Of a stretch of DNA of 64,000 nucleotides, positions 58,823 through 64,000 are shown in pieces. Below the pieces are notes generated by a model that worked only from the letters and a program-made list of their open reading frames with translations, ran no database searches and was not told the DNA's origin. The DNA is from Chryseobacterium echinoideorum (lineage in GTDB: Bacteria; Bacteroidota; Bacteroidia; Flavobacteriales; Weeksellaceae). Positions within the stretch are counted from its first letter, which is position 1. Each line of letters opens with the position of its first letter. Location of the stretch: positions 1 through 64,000 of the forward strand of contig NZ_VKNW01000003.1 of assembly GCF_007474535.1 (NCBI RefSeq). Direction: 5' to 3'. Made by a program: the position numbers and the translations under genes.

Positions 58823-61800
58823 TTATTTTTTCTTTAAAGCAACAAACTTAACGTAAGAGGCTATAGCCAATGTAAGCATTGTTGCTAAACCAATGTAAAC
58901 CCAAACAGGAACTGGAACCGGATCTCCTGCTGCGTAAGAATGCAATCCGCTTAAGTAATAATTTACCCCAAAATATGTCATTACCATTGAGCAGAATGCA
59001 AACATCGTAGCTACGTGAAATGCCCATCTGCTTCTTAATCCAGGAACCAATCTCATGTGTAAAACAAATGCGTATACCATGATTGAAATAAAAGCCCAGG
59101 TTTCTTTCGGATCCCAGCTCCAATATCTTCCCCAGGATTCGTTTGCCCAGATCCCGCCTAAAAAGTTTCCGACAGTTAATGCGAAAAGTCCTATTGTTAA
59201 AGACATTTCAGAAACAATTGCCAATTCTTTTAATGTAGAATCATTATGCAATTTGAATTGATTTTTATCTGTAATGATATAGAAAATCAATGAAATCACG
59301 GCTATAATCATCGACAATGCAAAGAAGCCGTAACTTGATACAATAATGGCAACATGTACAATCAGCCAATATGATTTTAGAACCGGAACCAAAGGTGTAA
59401 TTTGCGGATCAAGAGCAGAACCTCCGTGTGCAAATCCCATCATAATGACAGCCACCATAAATCCTGCCGCAGGAATCAATGCATTGGATGTATTTGTAGC
59501 TCCAAATAATCTTGTGGACAATGTAAGAGCTTTGGCACCCAAAGGATAATTCCTATTTTTTCCAAATCCAAAATAGAACATCAATCCGGCAGAAATCCCG
59601 ACCCATGAAATAAAGATAATGGCTTCGTAACCATTACTCCACGGAGCATGACCGGAAATATACCATCTTCCTACTAATCCGAAGAAATGACAGATATAGC
59701 CCACAACTCCAATATAAATAATCGCCTTGATGATTCTGTTTAAAATTTTATTAGGCTTGAATAATTCTACAAAACCTAAAATAAAAAGCAGACCACCAAT
59801 AATCGTATAGAAAATTAAAAGCTTAAAGTTAATATCAGCTTTATTCATAAAAACTTCCAGATCAACTTTCGACTGGGACGGCACCACTGCTTTCCCCCAT
59901 TTTTGCTGAAAATCAGAAAGTTTTTTGAGTTCAATATCAGCTTTTGCCCAATTTCCTGTATTCTGTGCCTGAAGTGCCTCTGCAAAATACGGTCCCATCA
60001 CTTTTTGGGATTCCATGTCTGGTTCCATTTTTTGGTCAAGCCATGAATGCCAAGTGTGATTTGGATCGTTTTTTACTGGAACAATTCTTAAAAACTGTCC
60101 ACTGAAAAATTCATTGAAAATCTGTACTCTTTCGTTGAGTTTGATCACCTGTTTGTCATACTCTGACTGCTCTGCCGGTTTTTTGCGAAACGCTGTATTG
60201 TAATCTTCATCCAAAATATAGGTAAGATTTCCGTTGGCATCTGCAGGAAAGAGACTCATTAAAGTAGTATATCCATCTTCATTAGCTTTTGTCTTTCTCA
60301 AAAGTTCTTTACCTCCTTTTGCATCTACTTTAATCAAAGGAACCATCGTCCAGCTTGGAGTGTCTGTATTGATTGAAAGAAACCATTGTTCGGCTGTCAA
60401 ATAATTTCCGTCACTTCCTTTGAACTTGTCTTTTTTATATAGTTTTCTTAAAACATCTAAAGCCTGGGTGTTGATCGGAACAATTCTACCTTCATAGTTC
60501 TGCACCAAAAGATACCCGAATTTATCTGCATGCTCTCTGCTGATTTTATTTTTAGCAATAATCTCGTCTGGCGAAATTATTCTCATTTTTGAAAGCGGAG
60601 CCGCCATAGAATTTTGCTGCGGGCTGCTTTCAGATACAGCTTCTGAGGTGGGAACATGATCATGACCATCCCCTTCTGTATGAACGTGTTCTCTGCTTCC
60701 ATCCGTTGTTCCGTGCGTTTCAATTTTTTGTGCGCTGAAATTTAAACTTAATAAAAGTAAAACGATCATCGCTGCTCTTTTCTGATTGATGTCTTTCAGC
60801 ATCTTATTAAGCTTCCAGAAATGGGTTCCTTTCCAGAAGAAGATTACAAACATCCCTAAAAACAACAGTCCGTAACCGATGTATGAAATCAAAGTTCCCC
60901 AATAATCATGGTTTACAGAAAGTAAAGTTCCCATTCTATCCGGCGTATAACTTGCCTGAAAGAAACGATAGCCTTTATAATTCAGAACATTATTCATATA
61001 AATTTTATACGGAGTCTGCTTTCCTTCGTCAATAATTTTCACATGGCTTTCGTAAGCACTCGGAGAAGAGCTTCCAGGATAAGTTTCCATCACAAAATCA
61101 TCTAGTTTCAAAGCGAAAGGAGTATTATAAATTTTAGGACCAAAACCCACCATAAGATTCAAACCATCCATAGCAACCTGTTTGTAGGCGTTTGGATTTC
61201 CTCGTTCTACAGAAAGCTCAACAATTTGTTTGGTTTTTGGACCTTCAATTTCAACCGTCATTGCATCAGGTACATTCTGATCTTTCTTTTTGTCACCTTC
61301 AAAAGCCATCAGTTTTCCTTTTCTTAAACCTTCAGGGACAACCAGTTTTAGTTCGTTAATCGTGTATAAACTTCTCAAAACCAAAGGTTGATATTGGTCT
61401 TTCGCTGTATTTCCTGTTGCCTGAGTTGCCATCGTCATGTAAGAAGCATCTACAGGAGTTTTAATCAAAATCTGTCCGTTTTCCTGTTTAAATTCTACGG
61501 CACCGTCAATAGCCCTGTTGAAAGTAACCAAAGTTCCGTTGATTGATTTTGTTTCTCCTGATTTAATATAAATATTCTGTCTTCCTGTTTCTGCAGTAGA
61601 TACCAAATGAAGATATTCCGCACCATTAGGATCTGCAACAAGACTATCTTTTTTTCTCTGAACATAATCAAGCGTTATCACTTTGATTTTTTTTCCTTTA
61701 AAATCATATGTTGCTTTAAAATCTTTATGAAGCGGAGACATCAGATATGGTACGTCCTGATAATCAAGAGTCTCACCGTTTTCTTCAATTTTAATTTTAA

Positions 61801-62164
61801 AAAAATGTTTATCGGTTACAATTTCGTTTGAAGTCTGCCCTTCCCGGATACTCATTTGTCCTTCAAAGCTGATGTATCTGGTAATAGCTCCGCCAATAAA
61901 AATAAAGATGAAAGCAAGGTGAAAAACTAATACAGGCCATTTTTCTCTTCTCCAAAGTCTGTATCGTCCTATATTTCCTACAAAATTGAGGATGAGCAGA
62001 AGCATAATCAGCTCAAACCATTTGGCTTCGTAGATTAATGCTTTTGCGGTAGGTGTACCATAATCGTTTTCTAAAAAAGTTGCATAAGCCATTGCAAATG
62101 CATAAACGAGCAGTAGAACAGCCATTGTTCTGGTGGAAATAAGAATATCCTGCAGCTTCTTCAT
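58823..62164 (-). CDS. Cytochrome c biogenesis fusion protein CcsBA (ResB-CcsA)
   Basis: The 1113-residue fusion handles heme export and attachment to apocytochromes c (system II). The N-terminal ResB/CcsB part (about 1-450) has three transmembrane helices, a large periplasmic domain and a fourth helix (YGLLFLGMFVIFFWKG). A middle periplasmic part (about 490-800) follows. The C-terminal CcsA part (about 810-1113) has the tryptophan-rich WWD-like motif NESWGRYWSWDPKETWAF flanked by conserved histidines. A His-rich stretch (EHVHTEGDGHDH) lies at about residue 495, after a Leu-rich signal-like helix. Single gene with its own terminator. Confidence 0.95.
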   Translation of the reverse strand: MKKLQDILISTRTMAVLLLVYAFAMAYATFLENDYGTPTAKALIYEAKWFELIMLLLILNFVGNIGRYRLWRREKWPVLVFHLAFIFIFIGGAITRYISFEGQMSIREGQTSNEIVTDKHFFKIKIEENGETLDYQDVPYLMSPLHKDFKATYDFKGKKIKVITLDYVQRKKDSLVADPNGAEYLHLVSTAETGRQNIYIKSGETKSINGTLVTFNRAIDGAVEFKQENGQILIKTPVDASYMTMATQATGNTAKDQYQPLVLRSLYTINELKLVVPEGLRKGKLMAFEGDKKKDQNVPDAMTVEIEGPKTKQIVELSVERGNPNAYKQVAMDGLNLMVGFGPKIYNTPFALKLDDFVMETYPGSSSPSAYESHVKIIDEGKQTPYKIYMNNVLNYKGYRFFQASYTPDRMGTLLSVNHDYWGTLISYIGYGLLFLGMFVIFFWKGTHFWKLNKMLKDINQKRAAMIVLLLLSLNFSAQKIETHGTTDGSREHVHTEGDGHDHVPTSEAVSESSPQQNSMAAPLSKMRIISPDEIIAKNKISREHADKFGYLLVQNYEGRIVPINTQALDVLRKLYKKDKFKGSDGNYLTAEQWFLSINTDTPSWTMVPLIKVDAKGGKELLRKTKANEDGYTTLMSLFPADANGNLTYILDEDYNTAFRKKPAEQSEYDKQVIKLNERVQIFNEFFSGQFLRIVPVKNDPNHTWHSWLDQKMEPDMESQKVMGPYFAEALQAQNTGNWAKADIELKKLSDFQQKWGKAVVPSQSKVDLEVFMNKADINFKLLIFYTIIGGLLFILGFVELFKPNKILNRIIKAIIYIGVVGYICHFFGLVGRWYISGHAPWSNGYEAIIFISWVGISAGLMFYFGFGKNRNYPLGAKALTLSTRLFGATNTSNALIPAAGFMVAVIMMGFAHGGSALDPQITPLVPVLKSYWLIVHVAIIVSSYGFFALSMIIAVISLIFYIITDKNQFKLHNDSTLKELAIVSEMSLTIGLFALTVGNFLGGIWANESWGRYWSWDPKETWAFISIMVYAFVLHMRLVPGLRSRWAFHVATMFAFCSMVMTYFGVNYYLSGLHSYAAGDPVPVPVWVYIGLATMLTLAIASYVKFVALKKK

Positions 62165-62393
62165 GATTTTATATTACTTGACATGCAAAAATAAGGATGA
62201 TAAACCGAAAGGACGGTAAAAAAAGCTGTTTTTTATCATTCCAACTGTCTTTTTGGTTATTTTGAATGATTCTTAATAAGAAAATTCAAAATGTTTAAAT
62301 ATCAATTAGCAATCAGATTTTAAACTGTAAAATATGAATACAAAAAACAAATCTCTTTTCTTCTAAAAAATTACTAAAATCTAAAAAAAACAT

Positions 62394-62401
62394 TAAATTT
62401 G
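62394..62401 (+). promoter_or_regulatory. -7 box of the ftsK gene
   Basis: TAAATTTG fits TAnnTTTG, 13 bp before the ATG at 62415, so the leader would be only a few nt. Confidence 0.45.
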
Positions 62402-62414
62402 CCAGACTTACATT

Positions 62415-64000
62415 ATGGAAAAGAAATTACCAAAACAACCATCTCAAACACCTGAAGCAGGTAAAATTTTATCAAAACCCCGCATATTTTTCGGCTTAAC
62501 ATTTATTGTTTTTGCCGGTGTTCTTACTCTGTCTTTTATCTCTTATCTGATGAACTGGAAGGCAGATCAAAGCCAGGCTGGAACCATGCTGGACAAGAGT
62601 ATACAGTCATCAAACATTTTCGGAAAACTGGGAGACTGGCTGGGTAATCTTTTTATTTTTGAAAGTATTGGGGTAGCTTCATTTATTATCGCATTTCTTT
62701 TTGTGGTTTTCGGGACCATGATTCTGAAAAAGAAAATTTTCAAACCATGGATGACTTTCGGTCATTCACTATTTTTCATTTGCTGGCTTCCCATTCTTTT
62801 CGGAGCCATTACAAAAGGGCAAGGAGTTTTAAGCGGAGTTTACGGCTATCAGATTATGGATTCTCTTTCTGCCATCATCGGAACTGTTGGTCTTTGGGTC
62901 GTTTTGATTGTGAGTATCGCACTCTATTTTATCCTTGAATTTAATCTTCGTCCGAGTTCGGTAAAGGCAAAACTTAATACAATTAACGAAAACACTATCG
63001 GAAGAGTAAGATATATGATGCCTAATTCTGATGAAAATTTTGAAGCAGATCAAGAGCTGAAAGAAGAAATCAATCATGCTAATTCTTTCAATATTACAGT
63101 AACTGATGAATCTGAAATTAAAATTCAAAAACCTAAAAAAGAATCTCCATTTAAGGAATCGAAGCCGGTATCAAATGCTGAAACTATCGTAACTCCCAAT
63201 CAGACATCTTTTGAAGAAGAAAAAATAACCTCGCCCTCTTTAAACTTGACTGTTGAAAATCCTATTCCCTCAGTGAAACCGGAAGACGCTTTTGATGTTT
63301 CAAACAATTTTTCCGAACCTGCTGAAGATATAAAATTCAATGTAGAAGTAGCACCGATGGTTGATCTCATTGAAGATTCTGACAGGCAGTCTCAAGAGTT
63401 GGTGCAAAAACACGGTTTATATGATCACAGATTAGATTTAGCCAAATTCCAGATGCCAACTTTGGATCTTTTGAAAGATTACGGAAACGAAGAAATTTCA
63501 ATCAATAAAGAAGAATTAGAAGAAAACAAAAATAAAATTGTAGGTCTTCTTAAAAACTTTAATGTCGGAATCGCCGAAATAAAAGCAACGATAGGACCTA
63601 CTGTCACTTTATACGAAATTGTTCCGGAAGCGGGAATCAGAGTAGCTTCCATCAAAAAACTGCAGGATGATATCGCATTAAATCTTTCTGCTTTGGGAAT
63701 CAGGATTATCGCACCAATGCCTGGAAAAGGAACCATTGGTATTGAGGTTCCGAGAAAAAATCCTACCATGGTTTCTATGAGATCAGTGATTGCTTCTCAA
63801 AAATTTCAGAATACAGATATGGACTTGCCTGTTGTTTTCGGGAAAACCATCTCTAATGAAGTCTTTATGGCAGATTTGTCAAAGATGCCTCACCTTTTGA
63901 TGGCTGGAGCAACCGGACAGGGAAAATCGGTGGGAATCAATGCTATTCTGACCTCACTTCTTTATAAAAAACATCCGAGCGAACTGAAATTTGTAATGGT
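62415..64000 (+). CDS. ftsK: DNA translocase FtsK/SpoIIIE, N-terminal part, runs off the right edge
   Basis: The start is MEKKLPKQPSQTPEAG. Four transmembrane helices lie at about 22-48, 75-105, 115-140 and 145-170, then an acidic linker (about 185-330) and the alpha/beta motor domain. The Walker A motif is in MAGATGQGKSVGIN at about 495-508, near the window end. The motif LIMDLSKMPHLL-like segment (ADLSKMPHLLMAG) precedes it. It moves DNA at the division septum and works with XerCD. The start is the first ATG after a -7 box. The C-terminal gamma domain is outside the window. Confidence 0.93.
   Translation, partial: MEKKLPKQPSQTPEAGKILSKPRIFFGLTFIVFAGVLTLSFISYLMNWKADQSQAGTMLDKSIQSSNIFGKLGDWLGNLFIFESIGVASFIIAFLFVVFGTMILKKKIFKPWMTFGHSLFFICWLPILFGAITKGQGVLSGVYGYQIMDSLSAIIGTVGLWVVLIVSIALYFILEFNLRPSSVKAKLNTINENTIGRVRYMMPNSDENFEADQELKEEINHANSFNITVTDESEIKIQKPKKESPFKESKPVSNAETIVTPNQTSFEEEKITSPSLNLTVENPIPSVKPEDAFDVSNNFSEPAEDIKFNVEVAPMVDLIEDSDRQSQELVQKHGLYDHRLDLAKFQMPTLDLLKDYGNEEISINKEELEENKNKIVGLLKNFNVGIAEIKATIGPTVTLYEIVPEAGIRVASIKKLQDDIALNLSALGIRIIAPMPGKGTIGIEVPRKNPTMVSMRSVIASQKFQNTDMDLPVVFGKTISNEVFMADLSKMPHLLMAGATGQGKSVGINAILTSLLYKKHPSELKFVM

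Overview
The window looks like chromosome from a flavobacterium of the Chryseobacterium / Weeksellaceae type. The reasons are A+T-rich DNA, promoters of the Bacteroidota form (TTG, 17-19 bp, TAnnTTTG), few Shine-Dalgarno sites, type IX secretion (T9SS) cargo with a C-terminal sorting tail, an SprB-repeat adhesin, menaquinone genes, a CcsBA fusion, and many lipoproteins with a short lipobox. Most genes are on the minus strand. I assign the genus from sequence character alone.

Layout. 1-5873 (minus) is an accessory cassette: three paralogous tail-collar (MdpB-like) proteins, then a cytosolic periplasmic-binding-fold protein, a formyltransferase and the start of a secreted SprB-repeat adhesin. 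The last three genes are almost fused (gaps of 1 and 5 bp). A non-coding stretch of 645 bp upstream holds a palindrome next to a possible promoter. 6519-8387 is a secreted T9SS endonuclease I. 8582-15156 has housekeeping and redox genes (acyl-CoA dehydrogenase, peroxiredoxin, thioredoxin, threonine aldolase, a DtxR-type regulator, glutathione peroxidase, KdsB). 15329-24715 has a VIT/vWA protein, a membrane serine protease with a lipoprotein partner, an aminotransferase, a phosphosugar mutase and a GIN-domain lipoprotein. 24712-26196 is a putative modification-sensing nuclease lodged among envelope genes. An SRP RNA gene lies on the plus strand at 27911-28003. 28112-33291 carries a metal-dependent hydrolase, menA, a PH-domain pair and menB.

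33360-40336 is a complete histidine operon (hisG-D-C-B-H-A-F-IE). Upstream is a strong promoter, a 15-codon leader peptide with the run HHYHH, and a terminator with a competing antiterminator segment. Together these make a classic attenuator. 40582-43157 holds dapD and two glycosyltransferases.

43279-46644 includes an NlpC/P60 lipoprotein, several hypotheticals, and the N-terminal part of a tyrosine recombinase next to tRNA-Ala(GGC), which looks like the scar of an integrated element. 46857-53087 is an RND efflux operon with its own GbsR/MarR-type regulator. 54159-57122 is a lysine catabolic pair (lysine 6-transaminase and aldehyde dehydrogenase). 57253-58684 has a 49-codon membrane peptide, a ribbon-helix-helix protein and an SPFH protein. 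58823-62164 is a CcsBA cytochrome c maturation fusion, and an FtsK gene runs off the right edge.

The strongest candidates for something new are the collar / binding-fold / formyltransferase / SprB cassette, the his attenuator, the EVE-like plus PD-(D/E)XK nuclease, and the SPFH / ribbon-helix-helix pair with 11-bp phased operator-like repeats.
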